Of a stretch of DNA of 64,000 bases, positions 9,364-19,097 are shown one piece after another. The notes under the pieces were generated by a model. It saw nothing but the letters and a program-made list of their open reading frames with translations, ran no database searches and was not told the origin of the DNA. How positions within the stretch are numbered: position 1 is the stretch's first letter; each line of letters opens with the position of its first letter. This DNA is from Polaromonas sp. (lineage in GTDB: Bacteria > Pseudomonadota > Gammaproteobacteria > Burkholderiales > Burkholderiaceae_C). Location of the stretch: contig JAURWY010000003.1 of assembly GCA_030654695.1 (NCBI GenBank), positions 1 through 64,000 on the forward strand. The letters are read 5' to 3'. The translations under genes were made by a program, and so were the position numbers.

Positions 9364-10866
9364 TCATTGCTCTTGAGCAGCAGAAGCGTCATCGGTAAAC
9401 CAATGGGCGCGTGCGGTCATGATCAGGGCTGTGGCTTCGTCCGCAGACTGGCCAGTGATTTCGGTAAGTTCGTCAACGGCCAGGTCGGCCAGATCGTCGC
9501 GGGTGTGGATACCCGACTCGCTCAACTTGGCGATCAGCTCAGGCGTCAGACCTTCGACATCGCGCAAATTTTGCGAGACAGCTTCAGCGTCTTCTTCCTT
9601 GGCGATTTCCATCGTCAGCAAGGCGTCTTTGGCGCGCGTGCGCAGCTCATTGACAGTATCTTCATCGAAAGATTCGATCTCAAGCATTTCTTGGATCGGC
9701 ACATAAGCCACTTCTTCGAGGCTGGTGAAGCCTTCGGAGATGAGGATGTCGGCGATCTCTTCGTCCACATCGAGCTTTTCCATGAACAGCTTGCGGCTGC
9801 TGTCGGTCTCGACGGCCTGCTTTTCAGCAGACTCGTCAGCCGTCATAATGTTGATTTTCCAGCCAGTCAACTCAGCGGCGAGACGAACGTTTTGTCCACC
9901 GCGGCCGATTGAGATGGCCAGATTCTCTTCATCAACCACCACATCCATAGCGTGACGTTCTTCGTCGACCACGATGGATGAAACGTTGGCAGGGGCCAGC
10001 GCGCCGATGACAAATTGCGCCGGGTCTTCACTCCACAGCACGATGTCCACACGTTCGCCCGCGAGTTCGTTGGTGACGCCGTTGACACGGGTGCCGCGAA
10101 CGCCGACGCAAGTGCCGATCGGATCGACGCGCTTGTCGTGCGATAGCACGGCAATCTTGGCGCGGGAACCGGGGTCACGGGCGCAGGATTTGATCTCCAG
10201 CAGGCCTTGCTCGATTTCCGGCACTTCCTGCCGGAACAACTCGATCATGTACTCAGGCGAAGTACGCGAGAGAATGATGGGCGCACCGCGCAAAGTGGTG
10301 TCGACTTCCATGATCATGGCGCGCACACGGTCGCCAGAGCGAAGGTTTTCCTTCGGGATCATGTCGCTGCGACGCAGGCGGCCTTCAACACGACCGGACT
10401 CGACAATGATGTCGCCCTTGTCCATGCGCTTGACCGTGCCAACGAAGATTTTCTCGCCGCGCGACATGAAGTCGTTCAGCAACATTTCACGTTCAGCATC
10501 GCGGATTTTTTGCAAAATCACTTGCTTGGCAGCTTGCGCACCAATGCGGCCGATTGGCAGGCTTTCGACTGGTTTTTCGATGTAGTCGCCCTCTTCGATG
10601 TCCGCGATTTCGTCGCGCGCATCGCTGACCAGCTCTTCACCCTCAGGGTTTTGCAAGCCAGCTTCGTCAGGCACCACCAGCCAACGGCGGAAGGTTTCGT
10701 AAACGCCGCTGTCGCGGTCCACGGCGACGCGAATGTCCACGCCTTCGGGATAGACCTTCTTGGTGGCCGAGGCGAGCGCGAGCTCGACGGCACCAAAAAC
10801 GACGTCACGTTCAACATTCTTCTCACGCGATATGGCATCAACCAACATCAACAGTTCGCGATTCAT
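9364..10866 (-). CDS. nusA: transcription termination/antitermination factor NusA
   Basis: RNA polymerase-binding factor for pausing, termination and antitermination. 500 residues, the full proteobacterial length: N-terminal polymerase-binding domain ([18 protein letters not shown]), S1 domain (about 135-200), two KH domains ([14 protein letters not shown] near 250; [20 protein letters not shown] near 325), and two C-terminal acidic helix-hairpin-helix repeats (about 365-490). Lies between rimP and infB with 20 and 27 bp gaps, so one operon. Confidence 0.97.
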   Translation of the reverse strand: MNRELLMLVDAISREKNVERDVVFGAVELALASATKKVYPEGVDIRVAVDRDSGVYETFRRWLVVPDEAGLQNPEGEELVSDARDEIADIEEGDYIEKPVESLPIGRIGAQAAKQVILQKIRDAEREMLLNDFMSRGEKIFVGTVKRMDKGDIIVESGRVEGRLRRSDMIPKENLRSGDRVRAMIMEVDTTLRGAPIILSRTSPEYMIELFRQEVPEIEQGLLEIKSCARDPGSRAKIAVLSHDKRVDPIGTCVGVRGTRVNGVTNELAGERVDIVLWSEDPAQFVIGALAPANVSSIVVDEERHAMDVVVDEENLAISIGRGGQNVRLAAELTGWKINIMTADESAEKQAVETDSSRKLFMEKLDVDEEIADILISEGFTSLEEVAYVPIQEMLEIESFDEDTVNELRTRAKDALLTMEIAKEEDAEAVSQNLRDVEGLTPELIAKLSESGIHTRDDLADLAVDELTEITGQSADEATALIMTARAHWFTDDASAAQEQ

Positions 10867-10886
10867 TTCACAAGCCTGCCTTTCTC

Positions 10887-11495
10887 TTATTTCTCAGTCT
10901 GTTTATCTACAGGTGGGACGCTTTTAGGGCGGCGTCCCTTGAAGTCAACCACGGGCGCCAAACGCGCCTGGGCGATCTCGTCAAGCGTGAAGCCCAGCGC
11001 CTGCAAAGGAGCGGGAACTCTGTGCTTACTCACTTTTTGACCCGGCTTGACATCTGGCTCTTCAGCCCAGACGATTTGCCAGCCGGTGTCGACACGCTCC
11101 AGCGTGCCGCGAAATTTTTTGCGATTGGCCGATATCTCCGTGCCGGCACTGGCGGCAATGCCGATAGGTGCCTTCAGCGTGATGTCGATCAAATCACCGG
11201 TAAAACGTTCGAAATCTTGTTCAGTGCGCAACGGCCTGTCGATGCCGGGCGAGCTGACCTCGAGCCGGGAATACTCAGTGCCTTCAACTTCCAGCACAAA
11301 CTGGAGCTGGCGAGTGACTTTTTCACAGTCTTCTGCGTTGATGTGTTGCTCTGCACCGGGGGCAGTGCCCAACAGATAAGGCATGTCAATCGTCACGCGC
11401 AGCAATCCGCCGGTCGTGCGCTCAATGTCTACCAGCTCGTACCCAAGCCCGGTAACAGTCTGACTAATCGTGCCGTGTAAATCTTGTAAAGCCAT
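10887..11495 (-). CDS. rimP: ribosome maturation factor RimP
   Basis: Needed for 30S assembly. 202 residues. The N-terminal domain begins [25 protein letters not shown], and [25 protein letters not shown] (about residues 74-98) is the RimP signature; an SH3-like C-terminal domain follows. The protein is longer than the about 150-residue E. coli form, with a basic C-terminal tail. First gene of the minus-strand rimP-nusA-infB-rbfA-truB-typA operon, with a promoter and a leader hairpin upstream. Confidence 0.95.
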   Translation of the reverse strand: MALQDLHGTISQTVTGLGYELVDIERTTGGLLRVTIDMPYLLGTAPGAEQHINAEDCEKVTRQLQFVLEVEGTEYSRLEVSSPGIDRPLRTEQDFERFTGDLIDITLKAPIGIAASAGTEISANRKKFRGTLERVDTGWQIVWAEEPDVKPGQKVSKHRVPAPLQALGFTLDEIAQARLAPVVDFKGRRPKSVPPVDKQTEK

Positions 11496-11536
11496 TCAGT
11501 CTCTAAAACTCATCCACAGTGCAAAAACAAACGCCC

Positions 11537-11566
11537 AAAAAAAATGAGCGGTGAAAACCCGCCCAT
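11537..11566 (-). terminator. hairpin plus U8 in the rimP leader: yej operon terminator and/or attenuator
   Basis: On the minus strand ATGGGCGG (11566-11559) pairs with CCGCTCAT (11551-11544) through one G-U, loop of seven, followed by eight T. It lies 82 bp after the yejF stop, but also just downstream of a promoter-like -10 (11589-11584). It can therefore end the yej operon and also sits in the 5' leader of rimP-nusA. Confidence 0.75.
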
Positions 11567-11583
11567 TTGGTCGTGAAGCCAGT

Positions 11584-11612
11584 ATTCTAGCCTCAGATGC
11601 AACTCTCTGCAA
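11584..11612 (-). promoter_or_regulatory. predicted sigma-70 promoter of the rimP-nusA operon
   Basis: Minus strand TTGCAG (11612-11607), 17 bp spacer, TAGAAT (11589-11584). The predicted start is near 11577, giving a leader of about 80 nt containing the hairpin described separately. The -10 is good, the -35 moderate. Confidence 0.55.
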
Positions 11613-11648
11613 ACAAAACTCATGCCAAACACCCAGCTTTTTGACGAA

Positions 11649-13292
11649 TCAGGAGGTTTGTCTCACCAGTAACTGTGTGTAGGGATGCTGCGGCGCCAAC
11701 AGCACCTCGTCGACAGTGCCAGATTCAAGCACCTCTCCGGCTTGCATGACCAGTACATCGTGGGCCATGGCGCGAATCACATCGACATCGTGGGTGATGA
11801 GCAAATAACTCAGGCCACGCTCACGTTGCAAGCGCTGAAGCAATTCCAGCACCTGCTTTTGAACCGTCACGTCCAGCGCGCTGGTGGGCTCGTCCAACAC
11901 CAACATGTCGGGTTCGACCATCAGGGCCCGGGCAATCGCTATGCGTTGGCGTTGACCACCCGAAAACTCATGCGGATAGCGCTGTAACAAGCGCGGAAAC
12001 TGGGTTTCAGCCATGCCCACGTCGGCCAAAGCCGTGACCACCCGCTGGCAGCGCTGTTCAATGCTCAGCTCAGGCTGGTGCAGGCGCAGGCCTTCGCCGA
12101 CTATTTCTTCAATGGTCATGCGGGGTGACAAAGACGAAAAGGGGTCTTGAAAAACCACCTGTACCGCCCGCCGTATGGCTTTGTTGCTGGCTGCGTCGCG
12201 GCTCCAAGTTTTACCGACCAGTTGCAGCACACCCTGACTCGGGTGCAAGCCCAACACGGCCAGCGCCAAGGTTGATTTACCCGAACCAGACTCGCCAATC
12301 ACCCCCAGCGTTCGGCCCTTGGCCAAGGTGAAACTGGCAGACTTGACGGCGACAAACTCGCCTTTTTTGAACCAACCCCGAAAGCCCGGAATCGGCACAG
12401 GGTAACTAACGCACAAGTTCTGGCTCTGCATCACAGGCGCTGACGCGATGCTTGAAAAAGCCTCGGTCACATCCCTGACCGGCCGGCTGTCCATCAATTT
12501 GCGCGTGTAAGGGTGCTCGGGATTGGCAAAAACGTGGGCCACTGGGCCTTGCTCAACGATGAAGCCGTTTTCCATGACCGCGATGCGGTCCGCAAAGCGT
12601 CGAACCAAGTTCAAGTCGTGCGTGATGAGCAGCACGGCCATGCCGTTTTTCTGCTGCAGTGCCGACAACAAGTCCAGAATTTGAGCGCGCAAGCTGACGT
12701 CCAGTGCCGTGGTCGGCTCGTCGGCCAACAACAGGCGCGGCTGACAAGCCAGCGCCATCGCGATCATGGCGCGCTGCCGTTGCCCACCAGACAACTGGTG
12801 CGGAAATGAATGCGAGCGGCGCTCAGCCTCGGGAATGCCGGTGTCGGCCAACAAGGCCACCGCCGCTTGATGCGCTTGTGCCGGACTCAGCCCTTCTTTG
12901 AGCTGCAGCACCTCGGCGATCTGATTGCCGACACTGAACAGTGGATTCAGGGCCGTCATGGGTTCCTGGAAAATCATCGCGATGTCACGACCGCGAACAG
13001 CCCGCAGGTCGCGTTCGGACAGCGCCAGCAGGTCAGCCTGCGCATCGCCTTGTGCGTTGTTGCGGTTGCTTAACTTGTCTTGAACGCCCCGAAAAATCGC
13101 CTGCCCCGAGGTTTGAGCGCCCTGCACCAAGCCCAGCAAACTCAAGGCCGTGACGGTTTTACCGGAACCCGACTCGCCCACCAAAGCCAGCTTTTCCCCT
13201 GCAGCGATAGAGAAATCAATGCCGCGCACCACTTCTTTGCCGGCGAAAGACACGCGTAAGTCCTGGACGTCAAGCAAATTGGGCGCGCTCAT
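11649..13292 (-). CDS. yejF: ABC transporter, fused double ATPase, YejF type
   Basis: Energises the YejABE oligopeptide/microcin C-type importer at the inner membrane. Two ATPase halves in one 547-residue chain: first Walker A GESGSGKTVT near residue 40, signature LSGGQRQRAMIAMAL near 165, Walker B LLLADEPTTALD; second Walker A GESGSGKST near 330, signature FSGGQRQRIAIARAL, Walker B LVLDEPTSALD. The ATG at 13292 (MSAPNLLDVQDL) overlaps the yejE stop by four bases (ATGA), supporting this start over an in-frame upstream one. Last gene of yejABEF. Confidence 0.93.
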   Translation of the reverse strand: MSAPNLLDVQDLRVSFAGKEVVRGIDFSIAAGEKLALVGESGSGKTVTALSLLGLVQGAQTSGQAIFRGVQDKLSNRNNAQGDAQADLLALSERDLRAVRGRDIAMIFQEPMTALNPLFSVGNQIAEVLQLKEGLSPAQAHQAAVALLADTGIPEAERRSHSFPHQLSGGQRQRAMIAMALACQPRLLLADEPTTALDVSLRAQILDLLSALQQKNGMAVLLITHDLNLVRRFADRIAVMENGFIVEQGPVAHVFANPEHPYTRKLMDSRPVRDVTEAFSSIASAPVMQSQNLCVSYPVPIPGFRGWFKKGEFVAVKSASFTLAKGRTLGVIGESGSGKSTLALAVLGLHPSQGVLQLVGKTWSRDAASNKAIRRAVQVVFQDPFSSLSPRMTIEEIVGEGLRLHQPELSIEQRCQRVVTALADVGMAETQFPRLLQRYPHEFSGGQRQRIAIARALMVEPDMLVLDEPTSALDVTVQKQVLELLQRLQRERGLSYLLITHDVDVIRAMAHDVLVMQAGEVLESGTVDEVLLAPQHPYTQLLVRQTS

Positions 13293-14437
13293 CGGTCGGC
13301 CTTTCGCGGGTCTAGCGCATCGCGCAGGGCGTCGCCCATGAAGGTCAACAAGAGCAGCGTCGTCACCAGCACGGTGAAGGTTGACAACGAAATCCACCAC
13401 GCGTCGATGTTGTTTTTGCCTTGCGACAGCAACTCACCCAGGGAGGGCGTTCCGGGCGGCACGCCCAGGCCCAGAAAATCCAATGAGGTCAAAGCCAAAA
13501 TGGCGGCGCTCATGCGAAATGGCAGAAAAGTCACCACCGGCGTCATGCTGTTGGGCAGCACATGACGGATGATGATTTGCCAAGGGCTCAAGCCCATGGC
13601 GCGCGCGGCACGCACGTAGTCCAGTTGCCGATTACGCAAGAATTCAGCGCGCACATAGTCTGACAGTCCGAGCCAGCCGAACAGACTGAGCAGCACCAGC
13701 AGCAAAGCGATGCTGGGCGCAAACACAGCGCTGAAAATAATCAGCAAATACAACTCCGGCATGGAACCCCAGACCTCCATGAAACGCTGAAAGGCCAGGT
13801 CCACCTTGCCGCCAAAATAGCCCTGCAGGGCACCCGAAAAAACGCCCAACACCACGCCGGTGAAGGTCAAGGCCAAGGCAAACAGCACGCTGACCCGAAA
13901 GCCATAAATCAGTTGCGCTAACAGGTCACGGCCGCGGTCGTCAGTGCCCAGTAAATTGTCCCGCGTCGGCCGCGACGGATTCGGCTCCTTGGCGAAGTAG
14001 TTAAGCGTTCTTGGACCGTAAGGATTGGGGGCGTAAATCACCCAATTGCTGCCTGCCGACAGCTTGTTCCGGATGAACGGATCGAGGTAGTCAGTGGCGG
14101 TTTCAAAATCACCACCGAAGGTTTTCTCAGGGTACGTTGTCACGATTGGAAAGTAATACGCCCCCTCGTACTTCAACAGCAAAGGCCTGTCGTTCGAGAC
14201 CACTTCGGCCAGCAGACTGACCAACACCAGCGCACAAAACAACACCAAGCTGCTGAAGCCAGGACGATTCCGGCGAAAGCGCTGCCAAGCCCTGCGCGAT
14301 GGCGACAAGGACAGCTGCGCGGCCGCCCCCTCTTCCCGAGTGCCGGCGCGGATCGGGCTCTGCCCGTCCGCAGCGGGCGCCCCCCCGGGGGGGAGGCGGC
14401 CAGAGGCCGCATCGGGGGGGTTACTCGAATTTGACAC
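13289..14437 (-). CDS. yejE: ABC transporter permease, YejE type, with repeat-encoded N-terminus
   Basis: Inner-membrane permease of the Yej peptide importer. The family-like part starts near LSPSRRAWQRFRRNRPGF, has a first membrane helix, a large periplasmic loop (LLLKYEGAYYFP onward) and the permease domain with the EAA-like loop YVRAARAMGLSPWQIIIRHV. Between this core and the only plausible conventional starts lies a GC-rich palindromic repeat read in frame as SNPPDAASGRLPPGGAPAA. I give the GTG at 14437, overlapping the end of yejB; an ATG at 14455 or a TTG near 14310 are alternatives. Start uncertain, gene identity firm. Confidence 0.85.
   Translation of the reverse strand: MSNSSNPPDAASGRLPPGGAPAADGQSPIRAGTREEGAAAQLSLSPSRRAWQRFRRNRPGFSSLVLFCALVLVSLLAEVVSNDRPLLLKYEGAYYFPIVTTYPEKTFGGDFETATDYLDPFIRNKLSAGSNWVIYAPNPYGPRTLNYFAKEPNPSRPTRDNLLGTDDRGRDLLAQLIYGFRVSVLFALALTFTGVVLGVFSGALQGYFGGKVDLAFQRFMEVWGSMPELYLLIIFSAVFAPSIALLLVLLSLFGWLGLSDYVRAEFLRNRQLDYVRAARAMGLSPWQIIIRHVLPNSMTPVVTFLPFRMSAAILALTSLDFLGLGVPPGTPSLGELLSQGKNNIDAWWISLSTFTVLVTTLLLLTFMGDALRDALDPRKADR
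14340..14418. repeat. GC-rich palindromic intergenic repeat at the yejB-yejE junction
   Basis: Contains C7G7 (14380-14393) and the palindrome GCGGCC-AGA-GGCCGC (14396-14410), next to a CGGGCTCTGCCCG hairpin. This composition is typical of extragenic palindromes in Comamonadaceae genomes. Here it overlaps the 5' coding region of yejE. Confidence 0.75.
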
Positions 14438-15455
14438 GCGGGTCCACCCAGACATAACAAAGGTCACTCACCAGCTTGGTCAACAAGCCAATCAGGGTGA
14501 AGAAATACAGCGTGCCCAGCACCACCGGATAGTCGCGGCGGATCACACTCTCATAACTCAGCAGGCCCAAGCCATCGAGCGAAAAAAGTGTTTCAATCAG
14601 CAGCGAGCCGGTGAAAAAAGCCCCCACAAAGGCCGCCGGAAAGCCAGTGATGATGGGTATCAGCGCATTCCGAAAAACGTGTTTGTAAAGCACCTGGCGC
14701 TCGGCTAGACCCTTGGCCCGCGCCGTGACGACATATTGCTTACGGATCTCTTCTAAAAAAGCGTTCTTAGTCAATATGGCTGTGACGGCAAAGCTGCCCA
14801 AGACCATCGCCGTGACCGGCAAGGCGATGTGCCACAGGTAGTCTACCACGCGGGCTGCCCAGCTCATCTCGTCCCAGTTGCTGGATGTCAAACCACGCAG
14901 CGGAAACCACTGCAGTTGCCCGCCAAAAACCACCAGCAAAACAACGCCCAACACAAAGCCCGGAATCGCATAACCAACCAGCACCAGCAAGGTCGTGACG
15001 AGGTCAAACCTAGAACCTGCGCGCACAGCCTTGGCCACACCCAAGGGCACCGCCACCAAGTAGCTGATGAGAAAGGTCCACAAGCCAAGGCTGATGGAAA
15101 CCGGCAGCTTTTCAATGATCAGCTGCGAGACGTCTTTGTTTTGGAAAAAGCTCTTGCCCAAGTCAAAACGGGCGAACTGCCCGACCATTTGAAAGAAACG
15201 TTCATGTGCGGGCTTGTCAAAGCCATACAGCGCTTTGATCTGCTCAATGCGCTTCGGGTCAACCCCCTGCGCACCGCGGTAACTGAAACCGCCACCCTCG
15301 GCACCACCGCCACCGCTGGCCCCCGCTTTGGCTTCAGCCAAATACTGCTCAACCGGACCACCGGGCACAAACTGCACCACGGCAAAGGTGATGATCAAGA
15401 CGCCCAGCAAAGTCGGCACCATGAGCAGCAAGCGTTTGAGGATGTAAGCCAGCAT
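14421..15455 (-). CDS. yejB: ABC transporter permease, YejB type
   Basis: Second inner-membrane permease of the Yej importer. 344 residues: first helix LKRLLLMVPTLLGVLIITFAV (near 6-26) and VQFVPGGPVEQ, the DppB/OppB/YejB signature, then a periplasmic segment and five more helices with the AKGLAERQVLYKHVFRNALIPI cytoplasmic loop. The ATG at 15455 shares one base with the yejA stop (TGATG), which favours it over an in-frame start five codons upstream. Confidence 0.92.
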   Translation of the reverse strand: MLAYILKRLLLMVPTLLGVLIITFAVVQFVPGGPVEQYLAEAKAGASGGGGAEGGGFSYRGAQGVDPKRIEQIKALYGFDKPAHERFFQMVGQFARFDLGKSFFQNKDVSQLIIEKLPVSISLGLWTFLISYLVAVPLGVAKAVRAGSRFDLVTTLLVLVGYAIPGFVLGVVLLVVFGGQLQWFPLRGLTSSNWDEMSWAARVVDYLWHIALPVTAMVLGSFAVTAILTKNAFLEEIRKQYVVTARAKGLAERQVLYKHVFRNALIPIITGFPAAFVGAFFTGSLLIETLFSLDGLGLLSYESVIRRDYPVVLGTLYFFTLIGLLTKLVSDLCYVWVDPRVKFE

Positions 15456-17272
15456 CAGCGCGCCCACCAAGTGAAAATAGCCCAGCCTTCGCCGGTGGAA
15501 TAAGCCGGCGTTAAGGGTGATCGAGCGAGTCGCTTGTCGTTAAAAGCCATACGGTGGGTTGACGCCGTCCACTGCGGAATAAGGTAGTGGCTGTGGCTGA
15601 TGACGCGGTCTAGCGCGCGGCACGCGGGCAGCAAATCAGCTTGGCTTTTGGCACTGGTCATGCGCGCAATGATCGCATCGACCGCTGGGCTGCTGACGCC
15701 CGCCATGTTGCCGGAGTCTTCCGTGACGGCGGCTTGGCTGCCAAACATGTTGGCGTACTCTTGGCCCGGGTTGTGGGTGCCGCCGTAGGCCAGCGAGACG
15801 ATATCGAATTCAAACTTGCTCAGGCGCTGCTGGTAGAGCGCGAAATCGACGGCCCTGTAGTTGAGCCGGATACCGAGTTTTTCCAGGTTGCGCGCCCAGG
15901 GCGCCACCACGCGAGCACCGCCTTCGTTGCTGTCGAGGTATTCAATCACCATCGGTTCACCCCGGCTGTTCTGCAGCACGCCGTCCCGAATGTGCCAGCC
16001 GGCGTCGGCCAACAGGTCACGGGCCCGGCGCAAGTTTGTCCGCAGTGAACTGTCGCCATCGGTACGCGGTGGGGCAAACATCGGACCCAGCGCGGCAGCA
16101 GGAATCTGCTGGCGCCACGGCGACAAAATAGCCATCTCTTGCGGGCTCGGTAAAGCGCTGGCTTGGCAAGCCGTGTTGCCAAACAAGCCGACCACACGCT
16201 GATACGCGTTGTAGAACATCTGCCGGTTCATCCACTCGTAATCAATCGCTAAACCCAAGGCTTCGCGGACCCGTACATCTTTGAACTTGTCACGCCGAAC
16301 ATTGATGACGTAGCTCTGAAAACCCGAGGGCAGGCTGTGCTTGAACTCGCCTTTGACCAGCTCGCCAGAATCAAAGCGTTTGCCGTTGACACGACGAGCC
16401 CAGTCTCCGGCTGAAAAAAAGCGCATGAGGTCAAACTCACCCGCTTTGAGTGCTTCGAGTTTGGCCGTGTTGTCTTTGTAAATTTTGACGGTGATGCGGT
16501 CAAAGTTGACCATGCCACGCCGCACGTTCAGGTCTTTGGCCCAATAGTTCGCGTCGCGTTCATAGGTGATGTCTTTGCCAAAGCGCACCGGCCCGATTTT
16601 GTAGGGCCCGCTGCCGATGGGAATGTCCATCACGACTTTGTCGAAGCTTTTGGGCTGGCCGCCTTCCACGCCCCAGCTGCGGCTGAAAACCGGCAAACCA
16701 CCAACCGTCAAAGGCAGTTCGCGGTTGGGTTTTTTGAAGCGGTAGCGCAGGCGGCGCTCGCCCAGCACGTCCAAGCCAGCCACGTCTTCCAGCAGGGACT
16801 TGTAAGCAGGCGAAGTGTATGGGCCCATGAGCACGTCAAAGCTGTGCTTTACGTCGGCGGCCAGCACCGGCTCGCCATTGTTAAATCGGGCTTCAGGGCG
16901 CAGAGCAAAGGTCACGCTCAAACCATCCGGCGCGACCGTCACGTCTTCGGCCAGCAAGCCGTAACCGGCAGCGGTTTCGTCCAAGGAGCCGACCAGCAAG
17001 CTGTCAAACATCAGGTCGGCCAAATAGGCCGGCGCGCTGCCTTTGATGGTGAACGGGTTGTATTTATCAAACGTCGAAGTGCGCAAATTGCTCACCAAAC
17101 GCAGCTCGCCACCTTTGGGTGCGGTCGGGTTGACATAGTCAAAATAGCTGAAACCGGCCGGGTATTTCAAGTCACCCCAAAGAGCGTAGCCATAACCAGC
17201 CCAAGCCGACGCACTGAGGCCAAGGCCCCAAGCCACAGACAGAAAAACAGTAAAGAAACGCAAACACCGCAT
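15455..17272 (-). CDS. yejA: extracellular solute-binding protein, YejA type
   Basis: Periplasmic oligopeptide-binding protein (SBP family 5) of 605 residues. It begins [19 protein letters not shown] with an Ala-rich cleavage region (SASAWA) before mature [33 protein letters not shown] is characteristic of the YejA/microcin C-binding subgroup. The ATG at 17272 places the signal peptide at the N-terminus; an in-frame start 19 codons upstream is rejected. First gene of yejABEF, divergent from fabI with 77 bp between. Confidence 0.93.
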   Translation of the reverse strand: MRCLRFFTVFLSVAWGLGLSASAWAGYGYALWGDLKYPAGFSYFDYVNPTAPKGGELRLVSNLRTSTFDKYNPFTIKGSAPAYLADLMFDSLLVGSLDETAAGYGLLAEDVTVAPDGLSVTFALRPEARFNNGEPVLAADVKHSFDVLMGPYTSPAYKSLLEDVAGLDVLGERRLRYRFKKPNRELPLTVGGLPVFSRSWGVEGGQPKSFDKVVMDIPIGSGPYKIGPVRFGKDITYERDANYWAKDLNVRRGMVNFDRITVKIYKDNTAKLEALKAGEFDLMRFFSAGDWARRVNGKRFDSGELVKGEFKHSLPSGFQSYVINVRRDKFKDVRVREALGLAIDYEWMNRQMFYNAYQRVVGLFGNTACQASALPSPQEMAILSPWRQQIPAAALGPMFAPPRTDGDSSLRTNLRRARDLLADAGWHIRDGVLQNSRGEPMVIEYLDSNEGGARVVAPWARNLEKLGIRLNYRAVDFALYQQRLSKFEFDIVSLAYGGTHNPGQEYANMFGSQAAVTEDSGNMAGVSSPAVDAIIARMTSAKSQADLLPACRALDRVISHSHYLIPQWTASTHRMAFNDKRLARSPLTPAYSTGEGWAIFTWWAR

Positions 17273-17349
17273 GCGACAATTCTGCCTTAACTGTCCATCC
17301 CGTTCTGGGCGAACGGCGACGGCCAACAAACCTTGATAGGAAGAAGAAC

Positions 17350-18147
17350 ATGGGATTTCTGACGGGCAAAAAATTGCTGATCACCGGCGTGCTGTCGAAC
17401 CGCTCTATTGCTTACGGCATTGCCAAAGCTTGCCACGCACAAGGCGCCGAGCTGGCGTTCAGCTATGTCGGTGAGCGCTTCAAAGGCCGCATCACCGAAT
17501 TTGCAGCTGACTTCAATTCCACCCTGATCTTCGATTGCGACGTTGGAGACGACGCGCAAATCAACCAGTTGTTCACCGACCTGTCAGCCCACTGGCCGAC
17601 CTTCGACGGCTTTGTTCACTCGATTGGCTACGCCCCACGTGAATCCATTGCCGGTGACTTTCTGGAAGGTTTGTCCCGCGAGGGCTTCAAGGTTGCGCAC
17701 GACATCAGCGCCTACAGCTTTCCGGCCATGGCCAAAGCTGCCCTCCCTTACCTGAACAAAAAATCGGCCCTGCTGACCCTCACGTACTTGGGTGCGCTGC
17801 GGGTGCTGCCAAACTACAACACGATGGGCTTGGCCAAGGCCAGCTTGGAGGCTTCGGTGCGCTACATGGCCGAGTCCATGGGCCCGAAGGGCATGCGCGT
17901 CAATGGCATCAGCGCCGGACCGATCAAGACACTGGCGGCCAGCGGCATTGCCGGTTTCAGCAAGATTTTGGGCGCTGTGGCAGCGGCCTCGCCGATTCGC
18001 CGCAACGTGACGATCGACGAAGTCGGCAACGTCGCCGCCTTCCTGATGAGCGATTTGGCCAGTGGCGTGACCGCTGAAATCACCTACGTTGATGGTGGCT
18101 TTAGCCACGTTGTGGGCGGCATCGCCGAACCCGTCGAAGCCAGCTAA
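17350..18147 (+). CDS. fabI: enoyl-[acyl-carrier-protein] reductase FabI
   Basis: Reduces trans-2-enoyl-ACP in the last step of each fatty-acid elongation round; target of triclosan and diazaborines. 265 residues, short-chain dehydrogenase fold. Glycine-rich motif [15 protein letters not shown] (11-25), Tyr146 in LTYLGA, Tyr156 and Lys163 in [13 protein letters not shown]: the FabI Y-x6-K pair at the positions known from E. coli. A strong GGAAGAAG precedes the ATG. The next gene starts six bases after its stop. Confidence 0.97.
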   Translation: MGFLTGKKLLITGVLSNRSIAYGIAKACHAQGAELAFSYVGERFKGRITEFAADFNSTLIFDCDVGDDAQINQLFTDLSAHWPTFDGFVHSIGYAPRESIAGDFLEGLSREGFKVAHDISAYSFPAMAKAALPYLNKKSALLTLTYLGALRVLPNYNTMGLAKASLEASVRYMAESMGPKGMRVNGISAGPIKTLAASGIAGFSKILGAVAAASPIRRNVTIDEVGNVAAFLMSDLASGVTAEITYVDGGFSHVVGGIAEPVEAS

Positions 18148-18153
18148 TCCGGT

Positions 18154-19089
18154 ATGGATAAGCGCCTCGCCACCATCGCTCGCCGTGTCAAGGCGGGTGT
18201 GGCTTGGCTGAGGTTGATTCAGGTCGGCCTGCTTCTTGGGCTGTTGCTGGCGCCGGCTTTGCCCGTGTCCGCGGCCGAGAACAATCCGCCTTTGATGCTG
18301 GCCAAGGTGTATCACCCTGGCCTTGACCTGCAGGACTATTGGGTCAGCGAAAAGTATGACGGTATGCGAGGTTACTGGGATGGCCAGAAATTACTGACTC
18401 GCGGCGGTGAACCGATCTTTGCACCGGTGTGGTTTACCGCGGGTTGGCCGGATATTCCTATGGACGGTGAACTCTGGGCTGGCCGCGGAGAGTTTCAACA
18501 GACTGTCTCGATCGTGCGCAAACTGAAACCCGACGACGATGCTTGGCGCAACATCCGCTTCATGGTGTTTGACTTGCCCGCTCATGGCGGCACTTTCACG
18601 CAGCGCATTCCAGTACTCAACAGCGTCGTTCTAAACATCAACCAGTCTTGGGTGCAAGCTGTGCCGCAATGGAAAGTGGCCAGCCATCTGGCACTCAGCA
18701 ACATGCTGACCCAGCACGTGAAGGCACAAGGCGAAGGCCTGATGCTGCACCGCGGTGCTTCGCTTTATTCAGGCGGCCGCAGCGATGACTTGCTGAAAGT
18801 CAAAACCCATGAGGACGCCGAAGCGCGGGTGGTCGGACACACTTCAGGACAAGGCAAATATGCTGGGGCACTGGGTGCGTTGTTGGTCGAAATGCCCGCG
18901 CTGCCGGGGCATGAACCGATCCGCTTCAAAATAGGCACCGGCCTGAGCGATGCCGAGCGCAAAGCCCCACCGCCCATTGGCGCAACGGTGACCTATCGAT
19001 TCAGGGGTTTCAACGACAGCGGCATTCCGCGCTTTGCCAGCTTCTTGCGCATCCGAACAGACTTAGAAACCGTCAACCCTGCCCCATAA
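18154..19089 (+). CDS. ATP-dependent DNA ligase with signal peptide (LigE type)
   Basis: Seals nicks using ATP. The 311 residues start with a hydrophobic segment (about 20-41, ending in LPVSAAENN) that looks like a cleavable signal, so export to the periplasm is likely. The adenylation motif I is EKYDGMRG with nucleophile Lys67; motif III-like MDGELWAGRGEF and motif V-like DDLLKVK follow, then a small C-terminal OB domain. This minimal form matches Lig E enzymes, which lack extra DNA-binding domains and have been linked to DNA uptake or extracellular DNA. Only six bases separate it from fabI, so it is probably co-transcribed. Confidence 0.88.
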   Translation: MDKRLATIARRVKAGVAWLRLIQVGLLLGLLLAPALPVSAAENNPPLMLAKVYHPGLDLQDYWVSEKYDGMRGYWDGQKLLTRGGEPIFAPVWFTAGWPDIPMDGELWAGRGEFQQTVSIVRKLKPDDDAWRNIRFMVFDLPAHGGTFTQRIPVLNSVVLNINQSWVQAVPQWKVASHLALSNMLTQHVKAQGEGLMLHRGASLYSGGRSDDLLKVKTHEDAEARVVGHTSGQGKYAGALGALLVEMPALPGHEPIRFKIGTGLSDAERKAPPPIGATVTYRFRGFNDSGIPRFASFLRIRTDLETVNPAP

Positions 19090-19097
19090 ATCAGCGC

